Assembly (NCBI RefSeq): GCF_047300855.1
Contig: NZ_CP170197.1
Location: 1,426,001-1,490,000 of the forward strand
DNA: 64,000 nt
Direction of reading: 5' to 3'
Source of the DNA: Sulfuriferula sp047300855
Lineage (GTDB): Bacteria > Pseudomonadota > Gammaproteobacteria > Burkholderiales > Sulfuriferulaceae
The notes beneath the pieces were generated by a model. The model saw only the letters and a program-made list of their open reading frames with translations, did not search any database and was not told the origin of the DNA. Made by a program: the position numbers and the translations under genes. Position 1 is the first letter of the stretch. Every line of letters begins with the position of its first letter. Below, piece by piece: positions 7,968 through 16,331 of this stretch.

Positions 7968-8951
7968 ATGCTAATTGGCAAGCTTCGGTTCCCCGTTTAT
8001 CCGCTTGCTGTGATCCTGATTTTGGGCGGATGCGCCACGCAACGGTCAGCACCCGTGGTAGATGGCACACGGACTGGCGCAAACAATATTGCCAAGTCTT
8101 CAGTGGGCATTGCAAGGCTGCCTGGTGGCCGACCAGCTACCCATACCGTGCAAAAAGGCGACACGCTTTATAGCATTGCACTGGAATATGGCCTGGACTA
8201 TCGTGATCTGGTGAATTGGAATGCATTGCCTGACAATTCCCTGATCCATATCGGGCAGGTATTGAAGCTGACTCCGCCGCAGCCAGAGAGTGCTGCAGCT
8301 CAAACCACTTCAACTTCAACAGAATCAACTGTTCAGACTATCCCCCTCAAAATTGAACCGTTACCGCAGGCCCAGGTAGCAAGCAGCACGGTATTGATTA
8401 CTCAACCCAAGGCAGTCAAATTACCTTACTCTAGTGCAGCGTTGGCTCAACTTGAGCAAACCGGGACTGCTCAGCCAGCTCCCTCCGCTACGCCGAGTGC
8501 TGCCCCTGGTACGGTAACTGAAGCGGCCGGTGTGCAACCCAAAACGACCCAGGGAGCCAACGCAAGCAATGATAGCGGCATAGATTGGATCTGGCCGACA
8601 CAAGGCCGGGTCATCGCCGGGTTTGACGAGGCCAAAAACAGCAAGGGACTTGATATCGCGGGCAAAGCAGGTCAAGCCATATTCGCCGCCGCATCAGGAA
8701 AAGTGGTATATAGCGGGGAAGGTTTGCGCGGTTATGGCAAGCTGGTTATTATTAAACATAACCCGATTTATTTAAGTGCTTATGCACACAATCAACTGGT
8801 TCTGGTGAAAGAGGGACAGACAGTTGTAAGTGGGCAGAAAATTGCCGAAATGGGTGACAGCGATGCTGATCAAGTCGAGCTGCATTTTGAAATCAGAAAA
8901 ATGGGTAAGCCGGTTGATCCGATGACATATCTTCCCGGGGCACAAAAATAG
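7968..8951 (+). CDS. nlpD: Lipoprotein NlpD, LysM and M23 domains
   Basis: Outer-membrane lipoprotein that in E. coli activates the AmiC cell-division amidase. The 327 residues have a lipoprotein signal ending ILGGC (Cys about residue 24), a LysM peptidoglycan-binding domain (about 60-105, HTVQKGDTLYSIALEYGL), a Pro/Thr/Ala-rich linker, and a C-terminal M23/LytM domain (about 205-325). The M23 zinc site is degenerate: SKGLDIA replaces the usual HxGxD and AHN replaces GH, with only LHFEIR kept. It should therefore act as an activator, not a hydrolase. The start at ATG 7968 (or GTG 7965) is set by the signal peptide. rpoS begins 2 bases after its stop; in E. coli the main rpoS promoter lies inside nlpD. 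Confidence 0.93.
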   Translation: MLIGKLRFPVYPLAVILILGGCATQRSAPVVDGTRTGANNIAKSSVGIARLPGGRPATHTVQKGDTLYSIALEYGLDYRDLVNWNALPDNSLIHIGQVLKLTPPQPESAAAQTTSTSTESTVQTIPLKIEPLPQAQVASSTVLITQPKAVKLPYSSAALAQLEQTGTAQPAPSATPSAAPGTVTEAAGVQPKTTQGANASNDSGIDWIWPTQGRVIAGFDEAKNSKGLDIAGKAGQAIFAAASGKVVYSGEGLRGYGKLVIIKHNPIYLSAYAHNQLVLVKEGQTVVSGQKIAEMGDSDADQVELHFEIRKMGKPVDPMTYLPGAQK

Positions 8952-8953
8952 CG

Positions 8954-9880
8954 ATGCACGACGACAACGAGCAGGAAGACTACGGCGGCATCCAGGAGGA
9001 CAAACTCCAGCCCGAAGTGCCGGATATCGAGCCGGGGCTGACTGAAGACCTGCATACCGATGTGACGCAGATGTATCTCAACGAGATTGGCCATAACGCA
9101 CTGCTCAGTCCCGTTGAGGAACGCCAGTTGGCGGAGTTTGCCCGTGCGGGTGATTTTGATGCCCGCCAGAAAATGATCGAACACAATCTGCGACTGGTAG
9201 TGAATATCGCCAAGCATTACGCCAATCGCGGACTGGCCCTGCTGGATCTGATCGAAGAAGGTAACCTCGGACTGATTCATGCCCTGGAAAAATTTGAACC
9301 GGAACGTGGGTTCCGGTTTTCGACCTATGCCACATGGTGGATAAGGCAGAATATCGAGCGCGCCATCATGAATCAGTCGCGCACTATCCGCCTGCCGGTG
9401 CATGTCATCAAGGAACTCAATGTCATTTTGCGAGCGCGTCGTCATCTGGAAAAGCATGGTGTCAGCGATCCGAGTGACGAAGATATTGCGCATCTGGTCG
9501 GGCTGTCGATTGAAGAGGTGCGGCGCATGCTGCGATTGAATGACCGTGTGGCATCGCTCGATGCCCCGCTCGATATTGATCCCAGTTTATCTATCGGAGA
9601 AGCCATTGCTGATGACAACAGCGAACTGCCGGAAGATATGCTCGAGCATGCGGAAACGGAAACTTTCGTGCGTCAGTGGCTGAGAGATCTGAATGACAAG
9701 CAGCGTTGGGTCATTGAACGGCGTTTCGGACTGGGTGGACACGACGTACACACTTTGGAACAGTTGGCAGCCAGCCTTGATGTCACCCGTGAACGCGTGC
9801 GCCAAATCCAGATGGAAGCACTGCACCAATTGCGGCGTATGCTGAAACGCAATGGTTTTAACAAGGATGCGCTGTTGTGA
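8954..9880 (+). CDS. rpoS: RNA polymerase sigma factor RpoS
   Basis: Sigma-S/sigma-38, the general stress and stationary-phase sigma factor. The 308 residues show region 1.2 (DVTQMYLNEIGHNALLS), region 2 (HNLRLVVNIAKHYANRGLALLDLIEEGN...RFSTYATWWIRQNIERAI), region 3 and region 4 (TLEQLAASLDVTRERVRQIQ). The acidic N-terminus (HDDNEQEDYGG) is usual for RpoS of this group. The position after nlpD supports RpoS over RpoD or RpoH, as does the absence of the long RpoD N-terminal region. Confidence 0.96.
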   Translation: MHDDNEQEDYGGIQEDKLQPEVPDIEPGLTEDLHTDVTQMYLNEIGHNALLSPVEERQLAEFARAGDFDARQKMIEHNLRLVVNIAKHYANRGLALLDLIEEGNLGLIHALEKFEPERGFRFSTYATWWIRQNIERAIMNQSRTIRLPVHVIKELNVILRARRHLEKHGVSDPSDEDIAHLVGLSIEEVRRMLRLNDRVASLDAPLDIDPSLSIGEAIADDNSELPEDMLEHAETETFVRQWLRDLNDKQRWVIERRFGLGGHDVHTLEQLAASLDVTRERVRQIQMEALHQLRRMLKRNGFNKDALL

Positions 9881-9886
9881 ACAGGC

Positions 9887-10537
9887 ATGCTTGACTGGCA
9901 GGTGATCGATACCGTCCTGCTTGATATGGACGGGACCTTGCTGGATCTGCACTTCGATAATTTTTTCTGGCGCCAGCATGTCCCGCGGCGTTATGCCGAA
10001 TTGCATGGCATTCCGCTGGCCGATGCGCACGCTGATCTGGCCCGAAGATACCAGCGACATCTTGGCACGCTCAACTGGTACTGTGTGGATTTCTGGAGCC
10101 GCGAACTCCAACTCGATATCGCCAGGCTGAAAACGGAAGTCCAGCACCTCATTGCAATCCATCCGCAGGTCCCGGAGTTTTTGCAGGCCATCCGCGCCGC
10201 CGGCAAACGTGTCGCGTTGGTTACCAACGCCCATCATAAAAGTCTCACCTTGAAAATGCAGCGCACCCGCCTCGATATCCATTTCGATGCGATGATTACC
10301 TCTCACCAGATCGGCCTGCCCAAAGAGCATCCGGATTTCTGGCACGCGCTACAAAGTACCGAACCTTATGATCCGGCAAGAACTCTGCTGGTGGATGACA
10401 GCTTGCCGGTATTACGTTCGGCTCAAAGTTACGGCGTTGCGTATTTGCTGGCGATATACAAGCCGGACAGCAAAGAAGAATGCAAGGATGTGGAAGAGTT
10501 TCGTGCAATTGCGGGTTTTAATGACATCATGCCCTGA
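9887..10537 (+). CDS. HAD-superfamily hydrolase (YrfG-like nucleotidase)
   Basis: A 216-residue haloacid-dehalogenase phosphatase. Motif I is LLDMDGTLLDLHFDN with both catalytic aspartates, motif II is VALVTNAHHKS, the motif III lysine is near GLPKEHPDFW, and motif IV is TLLVDDSLPVL. The closest family I recognise is GMP/IMP nucleotidase YrfG, which shares the LD(L/M)DGTLLD start and an all-helical cap with RRY and W residues. It starts 6 bases after rpoS and is probably co-transcribed. It converges on the next gene with only 23 bases between the stops and no visible terminator. Substrate assignment is tentative. Confidence 0.8.
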   Translation: MLDWQVIDTVLLDMDGTLLDLHFDNFFWRQHVPRRYAELHGIPLADAHADLARRYQRHLGTLNWYCVDFWSRELQLDIARLKTEVQHLIAIHPQVPEFLQAIRAAGKRVALVTNAHHKSLTLKMQRTRLDIHFDAMITSHQIGLPKEHPDFWHALQSTEPYDPARTLLVDDSLPVLRSAQSYGVAYLLAIYKPDSKEECKDVEEFRAIAGFNDIMP

Positions 10538-10560
10538 GTATTACAGCCGATTGCCATAAA

Positions 10561-10944
10561 TCATGCACTCATGCCAATCAATAGCCCCATCACCACGCGC
10601 CGTCCTTCCGCCACAAGGATGTTGTAAGTGCGACATGCTGCGCCGGTGTCCATGACTTCGAGGCCAATACCTGCGTTGGTCAGGCAGGCTGATAAACGTG
10701 GGTGGGGAAAGCGCAATGATGTGCCGGTGCCGAGCAAGGCGATTTCCGGTTTGAGAGCGAGGAGTGCCTGAAAGTGATTTTCATTGAGCTGGGAGAAATC
10801 ACCTACGCGCCAATCCTCGATAATTTCGTCGGGCGTGACGACCAGACTGGGCGCATCAAAACGCTGACCATTGATATTGACAAAGTCGTTGCCATAGCCT
10901 GTGAACAGGTTTAGACCTTCAGGTTGGGTGAGGTGGAACTTCAA
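10561..10944 (-). CDS. Mth938-like domain protein (DUF498)
   Basis: A 127-residue protein of the Mth938/NDUFAF3-like fold. Visible family features are the FxxxxIxIN(G/I) strand region (GNDFVNINGQRFDAPSLVVTP), the turn around ALLALKPEIALLGTGTSLRFP and a C-terminal VMDTGAACRTYNILVAEGRRV. Eukaryotic relatives assist complex I assembly; the bacterial role is unknown. It is transcribed alone on the minus strand, divergent from alaA, with a promoter-like sequence 42-69 bases upstream. Confidence 0.8.
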   Translation of the reverse strand: MKFHLTQPEGLNLFTGYGNDFVNINGQRFDAPSLVVTPDEIIEDWRVGDFSQLNENHFQALLALKPEIALLGTGTSLRFPHPRLSACLTNAGIGLEVMDTGAACRTYNILVAEGRRVVMGLLIGMSA

Positions 10945-10985
10945 GCTGGTTCTCCAATTGCGGCGGGGGCTTGCGCTCGGGTAAG

Positions 10986-11013
10986 ATTATACATTTTGAA
11001 GCCAGTGCAGCAA
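10986..11013 (-). promoter_or_regulatory. Putative promoter of the Mth938-like gene
   Basis: On the minus strand, -35 TTGCTG (11008-11013) and a perfect -10 TATAAT (10986-10991) are 16 bases apart, 42 bases before the start codon. Confidence 0.5.
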
Positions 11014-11084
11014 TGCGCCGCTTTTCGGAACTCCTCCGAAAAAGATTATTACGGGCCATCACCTTGAAAATTACAGAGGCACCT

Positions 11085-12320
11085 ATGTTGCGACCGGTAC
11101 GCAAATCTTCCAAGCTGGAAAATGTCTGTTATGACATCCGCGGTCCTGTGCTTGCCCGTTCCAAGCAGATGGAGGAGGAGGGGCAGCGCATTATCAAGCT
11201 GAATATCGGCAATCCGGCGCCGTTTGGCTTCGATGCGCCCGAAGAAATCATCCAGGATGTAATCGTCAATCTACCCAATGCATCGGGGTATAGCGATTCC
11301 AAAGGATTGTTCGCAGCACGCAAAGCGATTATGCATTACACCCAGGGCAAAAATATCGCCGGGGTACAAATTGATGACATCATCATCGGCAATGGGGCAT
11401 CCGAGCTGATAGTGCTGGCCATGCAGGCCCTGCTCAATACCGGTGATGAGGTTTTGGTGCCGGCCCCGGATTACCCATTGTGGACAGCAGCAGTCAGTCT
11501 GGCAGGCGGCACGCCGCGTCACTATATTTGCGACGAAGGCGCTGGCTGGATGCCTGATCTGGCGGATATTCGCGCCAAGATCACACCCCACACCCGCGCC
11601 ATTGTAGTGATAAACCCGAACAATCCTACCGGTGCGCTCTATCCAGCGGAGTTGCTCAGGGAGATTGTGGAAATCGCCCGTCAGCATCAACTCATCATTT
11701 ACGCAGACGAGATTTACGACAAGGTTCTCTATGATGGCCGCAGCCACACCTCTATCGCTGCGGTGGCCGAGGACGTGCTGTGTGTCACATTGAATGGCTT
11801 GTCCAAGAATTATCGCGTCTGTGGCTATCGTGCGGGCTGGATGGTGATATCCGGTGACAAACGCCATGCACTGGATTATATCGAGGGCCTGGGCATCCTG
11901 GCGTCGATGCGCCTGTGCTCAAATGTGCCGGGCCAGTATGCAATACAGACTGCGTTGGGTGGATATCAGAGTATCAATGATCTAGTGGCACCCGATGGTC
12001 GCCTTACCCGTCAGCGCGACCTGGCTTGGGATCTGCTCACCGCCATCCCCGGGGTGAGCTGTGTCAAGCCGGAAGCGGCGCTGTATCTATTCCCGCGTCT
12101 CGATCCCAAGGTCTATCCGATTCAGAATGATCAGGATTTTATCCTTGATCTACTGGAAAAAGAACGCGTTCTGGTAGTGCAGGGCAGTGGTTTCAACTGG
12201 CACCAGCCGGATCATTTTCGCGTGGTCTTCCTGCCTCATGAAGACCATCTGCGCGAAGCGATCGAACGCATTGCGCGTTACCTCGAAAGCTATCGCAAAC
12301 AACACGGCACCGCAAACTGA
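11085..12320 (+). CDS. alaA: Alanine-type aminotransferase AlaA
   Basis: PLP-dependent class I aminotransferase, expected to make alanine from pyruvate and glutamate. The 411 residues start MLRPVRKSSKLENVCYDIRG, match AlaA proteins closely, and carry LNIGNPAPFGFDAP near the N-terminus. PLP contacts are YADEIYDKVLYDG and the Schiff-base lysine in LNGLSKNYRVCGYRAGW; the substrate-carboxylate arginine is near FRVVFLP. The frame is open upstream to 10971, but the conserved N-terminus fixes ATG 11085. It is followed within 20 bases by hom and then thrC, an order common in betaproteobacteria. Confidence 0.9.
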   Translation: MLRPVRKSSKLENVCYDIRGPVLARSKQMEEEGQRIIKLNIGNPAPFGFDAPEEIIQDVIVNLPNASGYSDSKGLFAARKAIMHYTQGKNIAGVQIDDIIIGNGASELIVLAMQALLNTGDEVLVPAPDYPLWTAAVSLAGGTPRHYICDEGAGWMPDLADIRAKITPHTRAIVVINPNNPTGALYPAELLREIVEIARQHQLIIYADEIYDKVLYDGRSHTSIAAVAEDVLCVTLNGLSKNYRVCGYRAGWMVISGDKRHALDYIEGLGILASMRLCSNVPGQYAIQTALGGYQSINDLVAPDGRLTRQRDLAWDLLTAIPGVSCVKPEAALYLFPRLDPKVYPIQNDQDFILDLLEKERVLVVQGSGFNWHQPDHFRVVFLPHEDHLREAIERIARYLESYRKQHGTAN

Positions 12321-12340
12321 CAATAATGGAAAAAACCGTA

Positions 12341-13654
12341 ATGAAACCAATGAATGTAGGCCTGCTGGGTCTGGGCACGGTCGGTGGCGGAACGCTTACC
12401 GTGTTGCGTCGTAATGCGGCAGAAATCACCCGTCGCGCCGGACGCGAGATTCGTGTGACGATGGCCGCAGTGCGCGATCTCGACAAGGCAAAGCCCTATG
12501 CATCGGCCGGTCTGGTGCTCACTGATAATCCGTTTGCAGTGGTGGATAACCCGGATATCGACATCGTGGTCGAAATGATGGGTGGGATCAGCCCAGCCAA
12601 AGAGCTGATCCTGAGGGCGATCGAAAACGGCAAGCATGTGGTCACCGCCAATAAAGCGCTAATCGCCAACCACGGTACAGAAATCTTCGCCGCAGCGCAG
12701 AAAAAAGGCGTAGTGGTCGCGTTCGAGGCAGCTGTCGGCGGTGGTATCCCCATCATCAAGGCAATCCGCGAGGGCCTCACCGCCAATCGTATCGAATGGA
12801 TAGCCGGAATCATCAATGGCACAACCAATTTCATCCTGACCGAGATGCGCGATAAGGGAGCCGGCTTCGACGAAATGTTGAAAGAAGCACAACGCCTGGG
12901 CTACGCCGAGGCCGATCCCACCTTTGACGTGGAAGGTGTGGACGCCGCACACAAGCTCACCATCATGTCGGCGATAGCTTTCGGAATTCCCATGCAATTC
13001 GACCGCGCCTACATCGAGGGCATTACCCAACTCACCGGCGATGACGTGAAGTATGCCGAACAACTGGGCTACCGCATCAAGCTGCTGGGCATTACCAAGC
13101 GTACCGCAAAAGGTATCGAGTTGCGCGTCCATCCCGCGCTGATCCCGGCACGACGCCTGATCGCCAATGTGGATGGCGCGATGAACGCCATTCTGGTCAA
13201 AGGCGATGCGGTGGGGGCAACGATGTACTATGGTGCCGGAGCCGGGGCAGAGCCTACGGCCTCATCGGTGGTAGCCGATCTGGTTGACGTTACCCGCATG
13301 CATACCGCCGATCCGCATAATCGCGTGCCCCACCTGGCGTTTCAGCCGGACGCACTCTCCGACGAGCCCATTCTGCCGATGGATGAAGTGCGCACTGCCT
13401 ATTACTTGCGTCTACGCGCGCTGGACAAGCCAGGCGTACTGGCCGATGTAACGCGTATTCTGGCCGATCTGGATATCTCGATCGATGCGATGATGCAAAA
13501 AGAACCGCATGAGGGTGAGGAGCAAGTGGACATCATCATGCTGACACATCAAAGTATGGAGAAGAACATCAACGCAGCGATGGCGAAAATCGAGGCACTC
13601 CCGGCGATTTGCGGAAAAATTGCACGGATTCGCGTTGAACAACTGGGCAAATAG
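12341..13654 (+). CDS. hom: Homoserine dehydrogenase
   Basis: Reduces aspartate semialdehyde to homoserine, the branch point to threonine and methionine. The product is about 437 residues (442 from the alternative ATG 12326). The NAD(P) loop is VGLLGLGTVGGGT. Catalytic-domain markers are VTANKALIA, FEAAVGGGIPIIKAIREGL and GIINGTTNFILTEM. A C-terminal ACT domain (about 350-425, RALDKPGVLADVTRILADLD) implies feedback by threonine. It is a stand-alone enzyme, not fused to aspartokinase. The inner start at 12341 is preferred because the conserved sequence begins MKPMNVG. Confidence 0.95.
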   Translation: MKPMNVGLLGLGTVGGGTLTVLRRNAAEITRRAGREIRVTMAAVRDLDKAKPYASAGLVLTDNPFAVVDNPDIDIVVEMMGGISPAKELILRAIENGKHVVTANKALIANHGTEIFAAAQKKGVVVAFEAAVGGGIPIIKAIREGLTANRIEWIAGIINGTTNFILTEMRDKGAGFDEMLKEAQRLGYAEADPTFDVEGVDAAHKLTIMSAIAFGIPMQFDRAYIEGITQLTGDDVKYAEQLGYRIKLLGITKRTAKGIELRVHPALIPARRLIANVDGAMNAILVKGDAVGATMYYGAGAGAEPTASSVVADLVDVTRMHTADPHNRVPHLAFQPDALSDEPILPMDEVRTAYYLRLRALDKPGVLADVTRILADLDISIDAMMQKEPHEGEEQVDIIMLTHQSMEKNINAAMAKIEALPAICGKIARIRVEQLGK

Positions 13655-13693
13655 TTTCGCAAGGCTGGCAAAAGGGCTTCTGAGGTAAATACC

Positions 13694-15133
13694 ATGGTCA
13701 TGCGTTATATCAGCACGCGCGGCAAAGCGCCTGCACAAACATTTAGCGAAATATTGCTGGGCGGTCTCGCGCCTGATGGTGGCTTGTATTTGCCGGAGAC
13801 CTATCCGCAGTTTTCTCTCGATGATTTGGAACGTATGCGCGGTATGAATTACCGCGAACTGGCGTTCGAAATCTTGTCGCGTTATGCCGACGACATTCCC
13901 GCTGAAGATCTGCGCGCCATCATCAACAGGACCTATACCGCCGAGGTGTACTGCAACACACGCCCAGACGAAAACGCTGCAGACATCACACCGTTGCATA
14001 CCCTGGAACCCGGTTTGCACCTGCTATGCCTGTCCAATGGTCCTACGCTGGCGTTCAAGGACATGGCCATGCAATTGCTGGGCAACCTGTTCGAGTATGT
14101 GCTCGATAAAGCTGGCCAGAACATCAATATTCTCGGGGCTACTTCCGGCGATACCGGATCCTCGGCCGAATACGCCATGCGCGGCAAACGCGGCATCCGT
14201 GTGTTCATGCTGTCTCCGCACGGCAAGATGAGCCGCTTTCAGACCGCGCAGATGTTTTCGCTGCAAGACCCCAATATTTTCAATATTGCCGTTGAGGGTG
14301 TGTTTGATGACTGCCAGGACATCGTCAAGGCAGTGTCCAACGATCATGCATACAAGACACAATACAAAATCGGCGCGGTCAATTCCATTAACTGGGGACG
14401 CGTGGCCGCGCAGATCGTGTACTACTTCAAGGGCTATTTTGCGGCAACGCACAGCAATGACCAACAGGTGAATTTCTCGGTGCCATCGGGCAACTTTGGC
14501 AATGTTTGTGCGGGGCATATTGCGCGCATGATGGGGCTGCCGATCAAACACCTGATTGTGGCCACCAATGAAAACGATGTGCTCGATGAATTTTTCAAAA
14601 CCGGCGTTTATCGCCCACGCGGCGCAGCAAATACCTACCATACCAGCAGTCCGTCAATGGATATCTCGAAGGCCTCCAACTTCGAGCGTTTTGTCGCTGA
14701 CCTGAGCGGGCGCGACGGAACCCAATTGCGTAAGTGGTGGGGTGAAGTGGACCACGGCGGCGCATTTGATCTGAACCAGGAAGGCTTGTTCGAAAAGGTG
14801 GCAGATTACGGGCTGGTATCCGGTTCCAGCAATCACGCAAGCCGCATGGAAACCATTCGCGATACTTGGGAAAAATACGGCGTGATGATTGATACACATA
14901 CCGCGGACGGTCTCAAAGTCGCGCTGGAATATCATGAGCCGGGCACGCCGATGCTGTGTCTGGAAACTGCATTACCAGTCAAATTCGAAGACGCCATACA
15001 AGAGGCGCTTGGGCGTAATCCAGAACGCCCGGCAAGCATGGAGGACCTGGAACGCCTGCCTCAGCGTTTTGAAGTAATGGCGGCGGATGTGGAAATAATA
15101 AAAAGTTATGTAGCGTTGCATGCGGTGAAATGA
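13694..15133 (+). CDS. thrC: Threonine synthase
   Basis: PLP enzyme that converts O-phosphohomoserine to threonine. The 479 residues correspond to the long (E. coli/yeast-type) class: an N-terminal MRYISTRGKAPAQTFSEILL, the PLP lysine in PTLAFKDMAMQLLGN, and the phosphate-binding LGATSGDTGSSAEYA. GAGG at about 13681 supports ATG 13694; ATG 13700 is also possible. The gene closes the alaA-hom-thrC run. thrB is not present here. Confidence 0.95.
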   Translation: MVMRYISTRGKAPAQTFSEILLGGLAPDGGLYLPETYPQFSLDDLERMRGMNYRELAFEILSRYADDIPAEDLRAIINRTYTAEVYCNTRPDENAADITPLHTLEPGLHLLCLSNGPTLAFKDMAMQLLGNLFEYVLDKAGQNINILGATSGDTGSSAEYAMRGKRGIRVFMLSPHGKMSRFQTAQMFSLQDPNIFNIAVEGVFDDCQDIVKAVSNDHAYKTQYKIGAVNSINWGRVAAQIVYYFKGYFAATHSNDQQVNFSVPSGNFGNVCAGHIARMMGLPIKHLIVATNENDVLDEFFKTGVYRPRGAANTYHTSSPSMDISKASNFERFVADLSGRDGTQLRKWWGEVDHGGAFDLNQEGLFEKVADYGLVSGSSNHASRMETIRDTWEKYGVMIDTHTADGLKVALEYHEPGTPMLCLETALPVKFEDAIQEALGRNPERPASMEDLERLPQRFEVMAADVEIIKSYVALHAVK

Positions 15134-15305
15134 GGCGGCCAAAAATACTGACAATGTAAGACAAACACTTACAGAAAGACCGCCGCAGTTACCTACGAAA
15201 AATACCGAGCTACGCTGATTTGCAGTTCCTGGGATTAACGTCAATATTCATACAACCAGTGAACCCACTGGCAAACTGAATCGAGACGTGTAAGGGGGGA
15301 AGGAA
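15134..15305. other. Non-coding stretch after thrC
   Basis: Part of the 302-base gap before the fliA-type gene. Inspection shows no RNA gene, no clear intrinsic terminator and no convincing -35/-10 pair. Confidence 0.5.
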
Positions 15306-15452
15306 ATGATCCTGAATGCGATATGCCGCGCTGTGCACCGTATCGTTTGTGCTGCCAGTAGCGTGCCAACGACATCCTATCGTTTTACCCCAGCCCTGAT
15401 CTGTGTCCGATTTAATCCAGAGGGAGGATTTAATCATGCCAGCCATCACTGA
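15306..15452 (+). CDS. Possible 48-residue leader ORF overlapping fliA
   Basis: A short frame starting ATG at 15306, preceded by a purine-rich ribosome-binding stretch (AAGGGGGGAAGGAA, about 15292-15305) stronger than those of most genes here. The predicted peptide begins MILNAICRAVHRIVCAASS and stops at TGA 15450-15452, which is 17 bases inside the fliA-type gene in another frame. It has no recognised family. It may be a leader peptide coupled to translation of the sigma factor, or chance. Composition alone does not settle this. Confidence 0.3.
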   Translation: MILNAICRAVHRIVCAASSVPTTSYRFTPALICVRFNPEGGFNHASHH

Positions 15453-16167
15453 AATCGCCAGCAAAAATAACCATATTGCGCAGCATGCCCTATTGGTCAA
15501 GCGCCTGGCTTATCACATGAAAGCGAAATTGCCGCCCAGCGTCGAAATGGACGATCTGGTACAGGCCGGAATGATCGGCCTGCTGGATGCGGTGAATCGC
15601 TATGAAGAAACCAACGGCGCACAGTTTGAAACCTATGCCGTGCAACGTATTCGCGGCGCCATGCTGGATGAGTTGCGCAGCAATGACTGGATGCCGCGTA
15701 CCGCACGTCAGAATATGCGCAAAATAGAAGTGGCAATCAGCGCGCTGCAGCAACGTCTGGGACGGGCTCCGCGCGAGACCGAAATTGCCAAACATCTCAA
15801 ACTGACCCTGGCCGAGTACCAGCTTATGCTGTGCGAAGGCGGTGGACACCAATTGCTCTATTACGAAGATTTCCATGAAGCCGGAGGACACTCCAATTTC
15901 CTCGACCGGAATCATATGGATACTTCCAGCGACCCCCTGCAAAGCATGATCGATAATGGTTTTCGTGGCGCAGTAATTGACGCCATCGGACGCCTTCCCA
16001 AGCGCGAAAAACAGATGATGGGGCTCTATTACGAGCAGGAAATGAACCTCAAGGAAATCGGCGTGGTAATGGGTGTTTCCGAATCGCGGGTATGCCAGTT
16101 ACATGGCCAGGCAGTCACACGCATCCGTGCCATGCTGCGTATCCAGACCTGGGTTGCCGATATTTAA
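15436..16167 (+). CDS. fliA: FliA-type sigma-28 factor
   Basis: Sigma factor of the flagellar (sigma-28) class, 243 residues against 239 in E. coli. Region 2 is seen in VEMDDLVQAGMIGLLDAVNRYE and FETYAVQRIRGAMLDELRSND, the FliA hallmark WMPRTARQ follows, region 3 spans about 95-125, and region 4 is AIGRLPKREKQMMGLYYEQEMNLKEIGVVMGVSESRVCQLH. GAGGGAGGA 6 bases upstream supports ATG 15436. No flagellar, chemotaxis or flgM gene is in the window, which is unusual because fliA generally lies with flhF/flhG/motility genes. It could serve a remote flagellar regulon or another role. Confidence 0.88.
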   Translation: MPAITEIASKNNHIAQHALLVKRLAYHMKAKLPPSVEMDDLVQAGMIGLLDAVNRYEETNGAQFETYAVQRIRGAMLDELRSNDWMPRTARQNMRKIEVAISALQQRLGRAPRETEIAKHLKLTLAEYQLMLCEGGGHQLLYYEDFHEAGGHSNFLDRNHMDTSSDPLQSMIDNGFRGAVIDAIGRLPKREKQMMGLYYEQEMNLKEIGVVMGVSESRVCQLHGQAVTRIRAMLRIQTWVADI

Positions 16168-16331
16168 AGGATATCTTTAAAAAACTGTGGATTTGCTTCA
16201 ACCGGGGTTTGTCCCGGATCTGTAGTAGGTTTCCGAAATTTAGCCGGGTTTTCATATGTGCCAAAGGCGTATTGGCAGGTGAAGTTGGGTATACGGCGTG
16301 CTAACATGCACGCTTATCCGAATAGCCATAC

